Assembly: GCA_031296915.1 (NCBI GenBank)
Contig: JAVDPC010000007.1
Location: 124,001 to 188,000 of the forward strand
Reading direction: 5' to 3'
From: Cerasicoccus frondis
GTDB lineage: Bacteria > Verrucomicrobiota > Verrucomicrobiia > Opitutales > Cerasicoccaceae
Length of the DNA stretch: 64,000 bases
The position numbers and the translations under genes were made by a program. The notes beneath the pieces were generated by a model. The model was not told the DNA's origin, did not search any database, and worked only from the letters and a program-made list of their open reading frames with translations. Of the stretch, positions 1 through 7,768 are shown piece after piece. Positions within the stretch are counted from its first letter, which is position 1; each line of letters starts with the position of its first letter.

Positions 1-198
1 CCAAAGCAATACTGGGACGGCCGCCGCTTTAACGCCGCCATTACACAGTTGTCCAGTTCGGCAACGCCCATCAAGCAGCTTGCGCAGGAGCTCGGGTTTC
101 GCTCGCAGAATTATTTTGCGCGTTGGTTTCGCAAGCGCGCGGGATTAACTCCCAGCGAATACCGCGCGAAGTATTCGTCGCCTTGGCAGCGGTACTGA
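1..198 (+). CDS. AraC-family transcriptional regulator, C-terminal fragment
   Basis: Open from base 1 to a TGA, 65 residues, cut by the window start. The visible part is the second helix-turn-helix half of an AraC/XylS DNA-binding domain: IKQLAQELGFRSQNYFARWF followed by a KRAGLTPSEYR block. This is the family signature (A..LGF.S..YF.R.FK...G.TP..YR). It should bind DNA as a transcription activator or repressor. The effector domain lies outside the window, so target and ligand cannot be named. About 950 bases without a gene follow. Confidence 0.85.
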   Translation, partial: PKQYWDGRRFNAAITQLSSSATPIKQLAQELGFRSQNYFARWFRKRAGLTPSEYRAKYSSPWQRY

Positions 199-584
199 CC
201 GCTCTGAAAGGGCGTCCCCAAAAATCGGATGATCCGCAGGGGAGGGGGGGGGGTAAACCTGCCTAAAGTTGATATCAAAGAACACTGCCGTAACCGCCCG
301 CTCGCCGGGACGAGGCGCAGGTGGGGCGCAGGCGGCTCAGGGGCCGCCGGCCGGAGCGACGGGTAGCTCCGTCACTCGCACGTCGACACTGCGTTGGCCA
401 GGCTGGCATAGGGCGTCGTGCGTGGCGCATTTCCAGAGAGCGTTTGGGCGTCGTCTGACTGGTTGTTTACACCAAGCCAATCAGCGAATGGGCCCCGCTC
501 CCCGGCGCGACCACACACGCGGCCCGAATGGCCCCGCATGGCGTCGACTGGGATACCTCAGCCAACGCGCCGTTGGATCCTGAG

Positions 585-603
585 TTTGCCGCAATGCGGC
601 AAA
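585..603. repeat. Perfect 9-bp-arm palindrome (TTTGCCGCA-A-TGCGGCAAA)
   Basis: Two perfect 9-base arms around a single A. A close relative with the same CCGCA-N-TGCGG core lies at 5650-5668. Both sit in intergenic stretches that also hold the ACAGGCG repeat family. Confidence 0.6.
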
Positions 604-667
604 GGCGAAATTGATGGGAGTGTGGTGCATGGTAAAGTCAGTTTGAAAGTGTCTAGATGGATAGGTT

Positions 668-751
668 GGGGGGGGGGAGTTAGTAATGTGGGGAAGGTGG
701 GTAGTGTGGGGAAGGTGAGTAATGTGGGTAGTGTGGGTAATGTTGGGGAGT
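668..751. repeat. G10 tract and degenerate G-rich tandem repeat
   Basis: Ten G residues are followed by about five imperfect copies of a GTAGTGTGGGGAAGGTG-like unit alternating with a GTAATGTGGG unit. The + strand is almost pyrimidine-free apart from T and could form G-quadruplexes. Frames across it translate to low-complexity PTLPTLPT strings, so it is not coding. Confidence 0.65.
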
Positions 752-763
752 GGCTGCGCTGAC

Positions 764-879
764 GTAGCACAGGCGTCTCGCCTGTGTCCCGATTCCCAAC
801 TGACTGAATACACAGGCGGGGCGCCTATCTTACGGTCATGTGCATGTGGGGTAGAGCACAGGCGGGACGCCTATGCTAC
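764..879. repeat. Three copies of a dispersed ACAGGCG-type palindromic repeat
   Basis: Copies at 764-786, 811-833 and 856-879 share a core of the form CACAGGCG-nnn-CGCCTnTG and end in CTAC or TTAC. Each can fold on itself. Two more copies lie in inverted orientation at 5553-5577 and 5607-5631. Repetition and hairpin potential suggest a REP-like or terminator-like element. Confidence 0.7.
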
Positions 880-1146
880 GAGGATGAGCAACGCCTGATG
901 GGGTGATCAATAACACACTAAACATTAAAGCCGCCGCGCCAAACAAAAAGTGAACGTGCGAGCATTTTATTAGTGAGTGTCTCTTACTAATAATCCGCCT
1001 TGGGAACCAACGACTTACACACGCGAAGTGGACGTTTGAGAGGAGATTATGTATCCATTTTTGCGCAAATAGTGCTAGCTGATGGTCTTGTTTGTTCATT
1101 TGCCAGTGGCAGAATGGGATGCGTTTAACCTTAACCTCTCCGGATT

Positions 1147-2508
1147 ATGACGAGTTCAAAGAAACCCCAGTTTGCACGGTTGGCGATGACCAGTGAGGAT
1201 CGTGCAACCAAGACATTCGTGGAAAGCGCAAAGACTGGCTGGTGGGTTGCGCCCTGCCGACTCATCGGCTGTCTCTTGTTGAGTTTGCTGATGACGGCAA
1301 CCGCCACGCATGCGGATCGCGTTGAACGACCGAACATCCTGATCATTCTCGCGGATGACCTCGGCTACGAGACCCTCGGGTGTTACGGCGGTTTGGATTA
1401 CGAGACGCCCGAACTGGATCGAATGGCTGACGAGGGGCTGCGGTTTTCGCGCGCCTACGTCCAGCCAGCCTGCACGCCGACGCGAGTGAGCCTGCACACC
1501 GGCTTGTATGCGGCCGACCACGGGCATACGGCGGTCTTATCCGTTCACACGGGGACTTCGGATAAAGTTGATTTCGACGCGATGCCCACCTTTGCGCAGC
1601 TCTTTCAGGCCGATGGATACCAGACTTCCACTACGGGTAAATGGCAGCTTGCGACCTTGACCGAGCACCCGGACCACATTGCCAATGCCGGGTTCGACTC
1701 GTGGTGCGTCTGGCAAATCTGGGACGGCGCCGCCAAAACCGAGCGCTATTGGGGGCCTTATTTGAACCGGGATGGCGTGGTGATGACCGGCCTGGAAGAC
1801 CGCTTCGGTCCTGATGTTTTGAAGGACTATGTGAAGGAGCGCATGGCGACGGCGACGGCGGCTGAGGAGCCGTTTTTAATCATCCACAATGAAATGCTCC
1901 CGCATACGCCGCTCACTCCAACGCCCGATCACCGCAAGGCGTCGCTGGGCAACATGATTCACTACATGGACAAGTTGGTGGGCGAACTGCTCGATGAAGT
2001 CGTGGCGCTCGGCATACGCGACAACACCTATGTGATCTTCATTGGCGACAACGGCACGGATACCGGCGTGACGCGTCATACGGCGGCTGGCGAGGTGAAT
2101 GGCGGTAAGCGTGATTTGAGCGACAGTGGGACGCATGCGCCGTTCATCGTTTGGGGGCCGCCTGCGGTTCACCAGGGCGTTAACGATGACTTGATTCACA
2201 TCGCCGATGTTTTCCCCACCGTCTGTTCTTTGGCGGGCGTGGCAATCCCGGACGCGATCGAATACCGTGGCGTAAGCTTTGCGCCGCAGCTTGAGGGGCG
2301 CGCCGGTTCGCCGCGTGAATGGGTTCCGGGCGGCTACCGGGGCTTTACTGTCTTTGACGGGCAGTGGCGGCTCAACCATGACGGCTCGCTTTACGATGCG
2401 CGCAATCTGCCAGCCGAACCGGAGGTCACTGAGCCAACGCCCGAAAGCGAAGCGGCGCGTGAGAAACTGCAACGGATTCTCGACCAGGTCTTGGGCGGCC
2501 AGGCGTGA
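1147..2508 (+). CDS. Sulfatase, formylglycine-dependent, secreted
   Basis: 453-residue type I sulfatase for sulfate ester hydrolysis, probably of sulfated polysaccharide. The sequence shows PNILIILADDLGYE near residues 62-75 with the metal-binding Asp pair, then C109-T-P-T-R, the cysteine-type motif that a maturation enzyme converts to formylglycine. Further on are a HTPLTP segment, the FIGDNGTDTG metal site and a GGKRDLSDSGTHAPFI block. A hydrophobic stretch ending in ATATHA (about residues 38-57) looks like a signal peptide, so it should act outside the cytoplasm. The 35 residues before it are unusually long. The true start may be Met14 (1186) or a later non-ATG codon; no clear ribosome binding site decides it. 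No sulfatase-maturing enzyme lies in the window. Confidence 0.9.
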   Translation: MTSSKKPQFARLAMTSEDRATKTFVESAKTGWWVAPCRLIGCLLLSLLMTATATHADRVERPNILIILADDLGYETLGCYGGLDYETPELDRMADEGLRFSRAYVQPACTPTRVSLHTGLYAADHGHTAVLSVHTGTSDKVDFDAMPTFAQLFQADGYQTSTTGKWQLATLTEHPDHIANAGFDSWCVWQIWDGAAKTERYWGPYLNRDGVVMTGLEDRFGPDVLKDYVKERMATATAAEEPFLIIHNEMLPHTPLTPTPDHRKASLGNMIHYMDKLVGELLDEVVALGIRDNTYVIFIGDNGTDTGVTRHTAAGEVNGGKRDLSDSGTHAPFIVWGPPAVHQGVNDDLIHIADVFPTVCSLAGVAIPDAIEYRGVSFAPQLEGRAGSPREWVPGGYRGFTVFDGQWRLNHDGSLYDARNLPAEPEVTEPTPESEAAREKLQRILDQVLGGQA

Positions 2509-2641
2509 GCGGGAAAGGGGCGCTTGATGAAACACTACCTCGGGCTCGTGCGGCATTCAAATTTCTGACGAACAATGCGCAGTCACCCCGGCAGGGAAAT
2601 GTTGATTTTTACGCGGGGCTGCATTGTGTTTGGCTGTCTGC

Positions 2642-3340
2642 ATGATGCCGGAATCGAAAAGTGCGTGGCGTGAGTGGCTACTGGCGGCTTACTTGCGCCA
2701 TAAATATTGCCAGCGATTTTACTCGATTCGCGTGGGTGGGTTTTCTGGCTGGGGAGATTGGCTGATGTCGGACGAGCCGTTTCCGCTAGTGCTATATGGC
2801 AGCCATCAAACTTGGTGGGATGGCCTCATGGATTTTTCCCTGACGCGGCGTTTTCAGATGGATCAGCGTCTCATGATGGACGCGCAAAACCTGGCGAAGT
2901 TTTCGTTTTTCCAGCGGTGTGGCGTCTTTGGCGTAACACTCGATTCGCAGCGTGATCGAGCCGAAGGTTTGTTGCATGCCGTGAGCTTATTGCGTGAGCC
3001 CTCGGAGCGACGCTGTCTGATCATTTACCCTCAGGGAAGACTCTCTGCGGACTGGGAGGAAGCGCCATTTGAAGGCGGTTTGGAGGCCATTCTCAAGCGT
3101 GCGCCGGAGGCGACGGCGTTGCCGGTTTGGCGTCACTTCCACCACGGGAAGCATGAACTGCCGGAGGTGGGAATCCAGCTTGGCGCGCCAATACCTGGCA
3201 GTGAGCAGCCCACCACACAGGTGTTGGAAAATGCCCTGAATGTAACGAAAATGGCGCTTTTTGAGCGCCTGAAAAGTGACGCCGGAGGCGATGCACTCTA
3301 CCTTTCCAAGCGAGTAAAAGCCTTACGTGGAGAGACTTAA
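2642..3340 (+). CDS. PlsC-like lysophospholipid acyltransferase family protein
   Basis: About 232 residues. The glycerolipid acyltransferase HX4D motif is visible as H-Q-T-W-W-D (YGSHQTWWDGLMD), and the downstream YPQGRLS block replaces the usual FPEG.RS. These are the catalytic dyad and the phosphate-binding loop of the LPLAT superfamily, which transfers acyl chains to lysophospholipids or related alcohols at the membrane. No transmembrane helix is obvious. The frame could begin at a TTG at 2624; I prefer ATG 2642 or 2645, without a clear ribosome binding site. It is followed after about 100 bases by the rhodopsin-like gene on the same strand. The exact acceptor is unknown. Confidence 0.75.
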   Translation: MMPESKSAWREWLLAAYLRHKYCQRFYSIRVGGFSGWGDWLMSDEPFPLVLYGSHQTWWDGLMDFSLTRRFQMDQRLMMDAQNLAKFSFFQRCGVFGVTLDSQRDRAEGLLHAVSLLREPSERRCLIIYPQGRLSADWEEAPFEGGLEAILKRAPEATALPVWRHFHHGKHELPEVGIQLGAPIPGSEQPTTQVLENALNVTKMALFERLKSDAGGDALYLSKRVKALRGET

Positions 3341-3437
3341 GGGGCGAGGGGAACTTGCTTGAATGTGATTGAGGATTTTTCTTTACGTTTTATGGGGTTC
3401 TCGCGATGATCATCGATCCAACTCGTATCATTCACCC

Positions 3438-4592
3438 ATGGCCGAAAAATCAACTTTAGTTGAAAAATTGCCGCCGATCGCCAAGGGCGATAGTCCTGCG
3501 GTAGTTTCAACTCCTACACCTGCGCCCACTCCGGCTGCCAAACCCGCTGCAACAGTATCGGCGGTTAAACCGTCTCCACAGCCTGCTGCTAAGGCTGAGG
3601 TGAAAACTACCACGAAGGCTGAGACCAAGGTCGCGGCTCAGGAACCCGCCGCAGAAAAGAAAGACGAAGTGACTGCGGTGGCTGCAGTTGAGGAAACGCC
3701 GCCGCCGCCGAGCGTCAACTCGACCGCGCTGACGCATGCCACTTATTATTCCTTTCTGGGGGATGCGATTATCTGGGGCTGCCTGGGATTATTTCTGTTC
3801 GGCAAAGCATTTAAGGATAAGGCCAAGGTGCGCTTCGTTTCCATGGCTACCTATGGCGGCCTGCTGGTCGCCGTGGGATTCATGTTCTTCGTGTTGAGCA
3901 AGAGCTACGCAGCCTTCATCCGAGGCGAGGCGGCCGAGCCCGGTCTGGGCTTGCGCGGCTTCTGTTGGGCGGTGTTTGCGCCTGTCCTGTTCTACGTGCT
4001 GTCGCGGATTATCAAAGTGCCGGCTCAAGACAAAAAGCTGTACCTCACGATGTTTGGCTTAGGTTCCGGCATTTTCTTTTTCATTGGCTTGTCCCACCTG
4101 TTCAGTGGGCGGATGGAGCAACTGGGCTTGTCCGTGTTCCCATTTCTGTTTTCGGCAAGCTTGACCATGCTGCTTTTCATGACGCTGGGGCAGGGCGCGA
4201 GCGCGCTGCGCGGCAAACTCAAGCAAGGCGTGCAGGTCATTGTATTCATGATCATTGGCGGCTGGTTCCTGTATCCGGTGATCAACCTGCTTTCGCACCT
4301 GACCGGCAACATGACGATCTTCAGCCTCGCGCTGAACCTCCTCGATTTCGTTCTGCTCAGCGGCATTACCTACGGCTTGTGGGAGTCCGTCTCCACGCGC
4401 ACGGATCGCATCTTGTTCAAGCCGTCGTTTGGTAAGGCCAAAAATGCGCCCAAGTCGCCGGTTGCGGCAGGCTCGGAGGCTGCTGAGGACGAGCCGGATC
4501 TGGTGGTGACCCGCGCCGATAAGCCTGCGCCGCCTTCGGCGAAACCATCTTTCAAACGCCCGAAGCGTCCGTCTGAAATTTCCAATAATTAG
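3438..4592 (+). CDS. Microbial rhodopsin homologue lacking the retinal-binding lysine
   Basis: 384 residues from ATG 3438; an upstream in-frame TTG (3369) adds 23 unlikely residues. Residues 1-95 are a Pro/Ala/Lys-rich extension, about 105-315 hold seven hydrophobic segments, and 320-384 form a charged tail. Segment 3 reads R173-G-F-C176-W177-A-V-F-A-P182, matching residue by residue the proteorhodopsin helix C (R94, D97, W98, P103). Segment 6 has G275-W276-F-L-Y279-P280-V, matching helix F GW..YPV. Segment 7 has N300-L-L-D303-F-V-L-L307, matching NLADFVNK with D227 kept. Three functional positions differ: the proton acceptor Asp is Cys176, the donor Glu is Val187 and the Schiff-base Lys is Leu307. 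It therefore cannot bind retinal in the normal covalent way. The alignment is from memory. Homology is well supported by the motifs; function is unknown. No carotenoid or retinal genes are in the window. Confidence 0.8.
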   Translation: MAEKSTLVEKLPPIAKGDSPAVVSTPTPAPTPAAKPAATVSAVKPSPQPAAKAEVKTTTKAETKVAAQEPAAEKKDEVTAVAAVEETPPPPSVNSTALTHATYYSFLGDAIIWGCLGLFLFGKAFKDKAKVRFVSMATYGGLLVAVGFMFFVLSKSYAAFIRGEAAEPGLGLRGFCWAVFAPVLFYVLSRIIKVPAQDKKLYLTMFGLGSGIFFFIGLSHLFSGRMEQLGLSVFPFLFSASLTMLLFMTLGQGASALRGKLKQGVQVIVFMIIGGWFLYPVINLLSHLTGNMTIFSLALNLLDFVLLSGITYGLWESVSTRTDRILFKPSFGKAKNAPKSPVAAGSEAAEDEPDLVVTRADKPAPPSAKPSFKRPKRPSEISNN

Positions 4593-4639
4593 CCTGCGAA
4601 GGGTTGACCCGTTGGATTGCATCGCCGTAATGGCGAGGC

Positions 4640-5548
4640 ATGGCAAGTGATGTTTTTCAAGGGCGCACGGCGCTGATCTTGGGTTGTGGCTATGTCGGCG
4701 TCGCCGTCGGTCAGGCGTTGGCTGAGGCGGGCGCCACAGTCGATGCGTTAACCCGCAATGCCGAGCGTGCGCAGGAAGCAGCCAGCTTTGCCCGCAAGGT
4801 CATTCGCTGTGACCTCGATTCCGCCGAATGGCACAACCAGGTCGCCTCGCATTACGACTTCGTGCTCAACTGCGTAAGCTCCGGCGGCAATGGCATGGAG
4901 GGCTATCGCAAGAGCTACATCGGCGGCATGGAGTCGATCATTGCCTGGGCGAAAAGCGCGACGATCGGGACCTACGCCTACACCAGCGCGACCAGTGTTT
5001 ACCCGCACAGCGATGGCCGCATCGTGACCGAAGAGGACGTCCCGGCTGACCTCACCGCGAATGGCGACGTCCTGCGCGAAGCCGAGGAATTAATTGAAAA
5101 TGCGCCCGCCAATTCGTGGGACCGCGCCTTCATTCTGCGCCTGGGCGCCATCTATGGCCCAACGCGCCACCACTTGCTCGACGCCCTCAAGCGGGGCACG
5201 ACCACCTTCCCCGGCGAAGGTGGTTTTTACCTGAATTACATCCATCTGGATGACATCGTCAGCTCGGTGCTAGCGGCTTTTGCGTCAACGGATTCCACTG
5301 GCGGCGCGTTCAATGTGGTCGACGGCGATTACCCGACCAAGGCCGATGTGGTGGAGTGGCTCGCTGAGCAAATCGGCGCACCGAAGCCAGTCTTTGATCC
5401 CAACGCTCAAGGCCGTCGCGGCCCGATGCGCACCAACGCCCAAGGCAGCCTGCCGAACCGTCGCGTGTCCAACGAAAAGCTCCGCCGCGAGCTGGGCTGG
5501 GCGCCGAAGTATCCGGATTTTCGGGCCGGTTACGCGGGGTTGTTGTAA
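4640..5548 (+). CDS. NAD(P)-dependent epimerase/dehydratase-like SDR protein
   Basis: 302 residues. The N-terminus carries a Rossmann dinucleotide-binding loop, LGCGYVGVAVG at about residues 14-24. A TSATSVYP block holds the SDR Ser/Tyr region, but the classical YxxxK pair is not intact, which fits the atypical (YeeZ-like) SDR group. A later RLGAIYGP...YIHLDDI segment is typical of extended SDR folds. Role and substrate are not determinable. A GAGG-type ribosome binding site lies just before ATG 4640. It is followed by a large repeat hairpin at 5553-5631. Confidence 0.75.
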   Translation: MASDVFQGRTALILGCGYVGVAVGQALAEAGATVDALTRNAERAQEAASFARKVIRCDLDSAEWHNQVASHYDFVLNCVSSGGNGMEGYRKSYIGGMESIIAWAKSATIGTYAYTSATSVYPHSDGRIVTEEDVPADLTANGDVLREAEELIENAPANSWDRAFILRLGAIYGPTRHHLLDALKRGTTTFPGEGGFYLNYIHLDDIVSSVLAAFASTDSTGGAFNVVDGDYPTKADVVEWLAEQIGAPKPVFDPNAQGRRGPMRTNAQGSLPNRRVSNEKLRRELGWAPKYPDFRAGYAGLL

Positions 5549-5552
5549 GCTT

Positions 5553-5631
5553 GTAGCATGGGCGTTCCGCCTGTGCCTCAATCGACGATATAAAAGTTAT
5601 GGTTCGGGCACAGGCGAGACGCTTATGCTAC
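5553..5631. repeat. Inverted pair of ACAGGCG-type repeats forming a large hairpin
   Basis: A left arm (5553-5577) and right arm (5607-5631) of 25 bases each are imperfect inverse complements around a 29-base loop. Each arm is itself a copy of the repeat family seen three times at 764-879. It follows the SDR gene and could end its transcript, but there is no U-tract. Confidence 0.7.
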
Positions 5632-5649
5632 CGCCGCCGCTGCCCCGCG

Positions 5650-5668
5650 ATTTCCGCACTGCGGAAAT
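5650..5668. repeat. Perfect 9-bp-arm palindrome (ATTTCCGCA-C-TGCGGAAAT)
   Basis: Perfect 9-base arms around one C, with the same CCGCA-N-TGCGG core as 585-603. Intergenic, upstream of ybaB. Confidence 0.6.
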
Positions 5669-5728
5669 TAACCGGTCCAGCAGGATGCTGGCTTGACTCA
5701 GGGCGCGGTTCGCAAACGCTAGGTGATT

Positions 5729-6037
5729 ATGGCCGGAGTCGGTAAACTTTTAAAACAAGCACAGAAAATGCAGCGCAAAATTGAAGCGTTGCAGGAAGAA
5801 CTCGCACAAACCGAGCTGGACGTGTCCAGCGGCGGTGGCGCGATCCAGATCAAGATCAATGGCGCGGGCGAGTTCCAGTCCATCAAGCTCGATCCGGAGT
5901 TCCTCAAGGAGGACGCTGAATTCGTCGAAGAGACGCTGCTCGAAGCCGTCAAGGAAGCCGCCGCCAAGTCGAAGGCTTACAACGAAGAAAAGATGGGCGA
6001 CGCCACTGCGGGATTCCAATTCCCGGGGATGATGTAG
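5729..6037 (+). CDS. ybaB: YbaB/EbfC nucleoid-associated protein
   Basis: 102 residues from ATG 5729, with AGGTG just upstream; a GTG two codons earlier (5723) is possible. The N-terminal GKLLKQAQKMQRKIEALQEE helix and the KINGAGEFQSIKLDPE strand segment are family hallmarks, as is the C-terminal region ending in FPGMM. The protein is a small DNA-binding dimer that coats the nucleoid. It sits directly before recR, the arrangement conserved across many bacteria, where it may support recombination repair. Length is normal for the family. Confidence 0.92.
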   Translation: MAGVGKLLKQAQKMQRKIEALQEELAQTELDVSSGGGAIQIKINGAGEFQSIKLDPEFLKEDAEFVEETLLEAVKEAAAKSKAYNEEKMGDATAGFQFPGMM

Positions 6038-6067
6038 CGCCTGCGCCGTGCGCCAACTGCTTATCTT

Positions 6068-6664
6068 GTGTCGCCGGCATTTGAGAAAGTCCACCAACTG
6101 CTGAAGCAGTTGCCCGGTCTGGGGCACCGCTCCGCTGAGCGCGTGGCGATGCACCTCATTGTCGAAAAGCCTGAGCGCCTGCAACCGCTATGCGAGGCGC
6201 TGCAGGAGGCTGCCGAGAAGCTGCATCGCTGCCCGGTCACGGGTAACCTGACCGAAGGCGAACTCTGCGAAATCTACGCGGACATCACGCGCCGCAGGGA
6301 GATTGTGTGCATCGTGGAAACCGTTCCCGACCTCATGGCGATCGAGCGTTCGGGCGCCTATCGCGGCGTTTACCACGTGCTGCATGGCAAGCTGTCGCCC
6401 CTGCACGGCATTGGGCCGAGTGACCTGAATTTCGCGCCGTTGACCAAGCGTATTGAGTCAGGCGAGGTCAGCGAAATCATCCTCGCACTGTCCAATGACA
6501 TCGAGGGCGAGGCGACCTGCCACTACATTCAGGACGAGCTGCTGCTCGGGCGCGACGACATCTCGATCAGCCGCATTGGTTTCGGCCTGCCCAGCGGCGG
6601 TGGGATTGTTTTTGCCGACGCCGCCACGCTGCGCAACGCCCTTGAAGGGCGGAAAAAATTTTAG
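6068..6664 (+). CDS. recR: Recombination protein RecR
   Basis: 198 residues from a GTG start. It has the N-terminal helix-hairpin-helix (LLKQLPGLGHRSAERVAMHL), the zinc-finger region and a C-terminal Toprim domain (EIILALSNDIEGEAT, ISRIGFGLPSGG). RecR works with RecO and RecF to load RecA at gaps. Oddity: the usual C-x2-C...C-x2-C finger is C55-P-V-T58 and C67-E-I-Y70, so two of four zinc ligands are replaced by Thr and Tyr. The fold around it is intact, so the protein is probably functional but may bind zinc weakly or not at all. It follows ybaB by 30 bases and is likely co-transcribed with it. Confidence 0.93.
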   Translation: MSPAFEKVHQLLKQLPGLGHRSAERVAMHLIVEKPERLQPLCEALQEAAEKLHRCPVTGNLTEGELCEIYADITRRREIVCIVETVPDLMAIERSGAYRGVYHVLHGKLSPLHGIGPSDLNFAPLTKRIESGEVSEIILALSNDIEGEATCHYIQDELLLGRDDISISRIGFGLPSGGGIVFADAATLRNALEGRKKF

Positions 6665-6669
6665 CCGCC

Positions 6670-7698
6670 ATGCGTCCCGAGCATCATTTGGCGGAATCCG
6701 AGCCCTATCATGATGCCTTGTATCGGTGCCTCAATGACTGGGGCTTGAGCGAAGCCAAGGCCGAGCTCTTGCGGCACGGCGTGAACCATGTGTTCGCCAC
6801 GCAGTCGCTGCGCGGAGAGCCGGTCATTGTGCGCGTGAGTGACGGCGCCCATCGTCCCCGGCATGAGCTGGAGGCCGAATTAATGTGGCTAAATTGGTTG
6901 ATCGAGCATGAATGCGTCGTCACCAGGCCTATTCCGTCGCAGCAGGGCGTCTGGATCGAGACGACGGCAAACGGCGCGGGTGAATTCCACGTTTCCTGCT
7001 TTGAGCGTTTCCCGGGACATCCGCCCAATCCGGGCAATCCAGCGGAATGGAACGGCCAGTTTTTTCATGATTTGGGGTGTTCGCTGGGGCGCATTCACCG
7101 CGTGACGGATCAATTTTCGCTGCCCCCCGACCGCCAACGTCAGTTCTGGTGGGAAACGGAAATGCACAACTTCCCGGCAGACGTTTCGCCTTACGATCCA
7201 GCCACAGTTGAGGCGATGCGGCGCTTTTTGGCAGACTTTAAAAATCGGCCACAGACGCCGCGTTGCTTCGGGCTGATTCACCACGATATCCACGGCGGCA
7301 ATTTGTTGTTCGATCAAGGACAGGTGGAGATCATCGATTTTGACCTAGCTTGCTATGGCTGGCGGATGACGGATTTTGCCGTCCTGCTTTACAGTCACTA
7401 TTCGTTTCTATCGTGGAAACATGCGGAAGCCACGCCGACAGGGATTGGCCGGGTCGTGGATGCGCTGACGGCGGGCTACCGGGAGGAATACACCCTCGAC
7501 GATGCGCAACTGGCGATGCTGCCCGACCTCATGCGCCTGCGTGAAACCTTGTGCTACATTATCATGCGCCCCGCGATGGACTATTGGCAAACCGCATGCG
7601 GCAAGCCAGTCGTGACGATTGCCGAAAGCATGGCGCACATCGAAGCTCGCTGGCGGGACGGCGCGCCATTTGAGATCACCGGCATTCCGGGGCGTTAG
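6670..7698 (+). CDS. Aminoglycoside phosphotransferase-fold kinase (SrkA/choline kinase-like)
   Basis: 342 residues starting 5 bases after recR, so probably in the same transcript. The catalytic loop is H-H-D206-I-H-G-G-N211-L-L, and the metal site is IIDFD at about 221-225, the Brenner-type motifs of the APH superfamily. The W-rich 150-200 region resembles SrkA/YihE-type and homoserine kinase-like members more than antibiotic-resistance APHs. The substrate cannot be named; phosphorylation of a small alcohol or a protein Ser/Thr is possible. The stop codon lies inside the left arm of a 25-bp perfect hairpin. Confidence 0.8.
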   Translation: MRPEHHLAESEPYHDALYRCLNDWGLSEAKAELLRHGVNHVFATQSLRGEPVIVRVSDGAHRPRHELEAELMWLNWLIEHECVVTRPIPSQQGVWIETTANGAGEFHVSCFERFPGHPPNPGNPAEWNGQFFHDLGCSLGRIHRVTDQFSLPPDRQRQFWWETEMHNFPADVSPYDPATVEAMRRFLADFKNRPQTPRCFGLIHHDIHGGNLLFDQGQVEIIDFDLACYGWRMTDFAVLLYSHYSFLSWKHAEATPTGIGRVVDALTAGYREEYTLDDAQLAMLPDLMRLRETLCYIIMRPAMDYWQTACGKPVVTIAESMAHIEARWRDGAPFEITGIPGR

Positions 7699-7759
7699 AG
7701 ATAACATGAAGTTGCCGGGTTGAGCAAGTGCTGGACCCGGCAACTTCATGTTATCTCTA
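7696..7759. terminator. Perfect 25-bp inverted repeat, likely bidirectional terminator
   Basis: Arms 7696-7720 and 7735-7759 are perfect inverse complements, with a 14-base loop. The left arm starts at the stop codon of the APH-fold kinase and the right arm ends 10 bases before the stop of the convergent receiver gene. There is no long U-tract. The 25-base perfect stem is longer than ordinary intrinsic terminators and would make duplex RNA from either direction. Confidence 0.65.
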
Positions 7760-7768
7760 GCCATTCTT

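Larger units (their letters stand above)
199..1146. other. Gene-free, repeat-rich intergenic region
   Basis: No convincing gene in about 950 bases. It holds a G10 tract at 244-253, a perfect palindrome at 585-603, a second G10 tract leading into a degenerate G-rich tandem repeat (668-751) and three copies of an ACAGGCG-type dispersed repeat (764-879). Short open frames here have low-complexity or repeat-derived translations and no recognisable domain. Confidence 0.7.

Noticed and set aside
558..813. Short minus-strand frames with PTLPTLPT repeats
   Set aside because: Direct translation of a degenerate G-rich tandem repeat; low complexity only.
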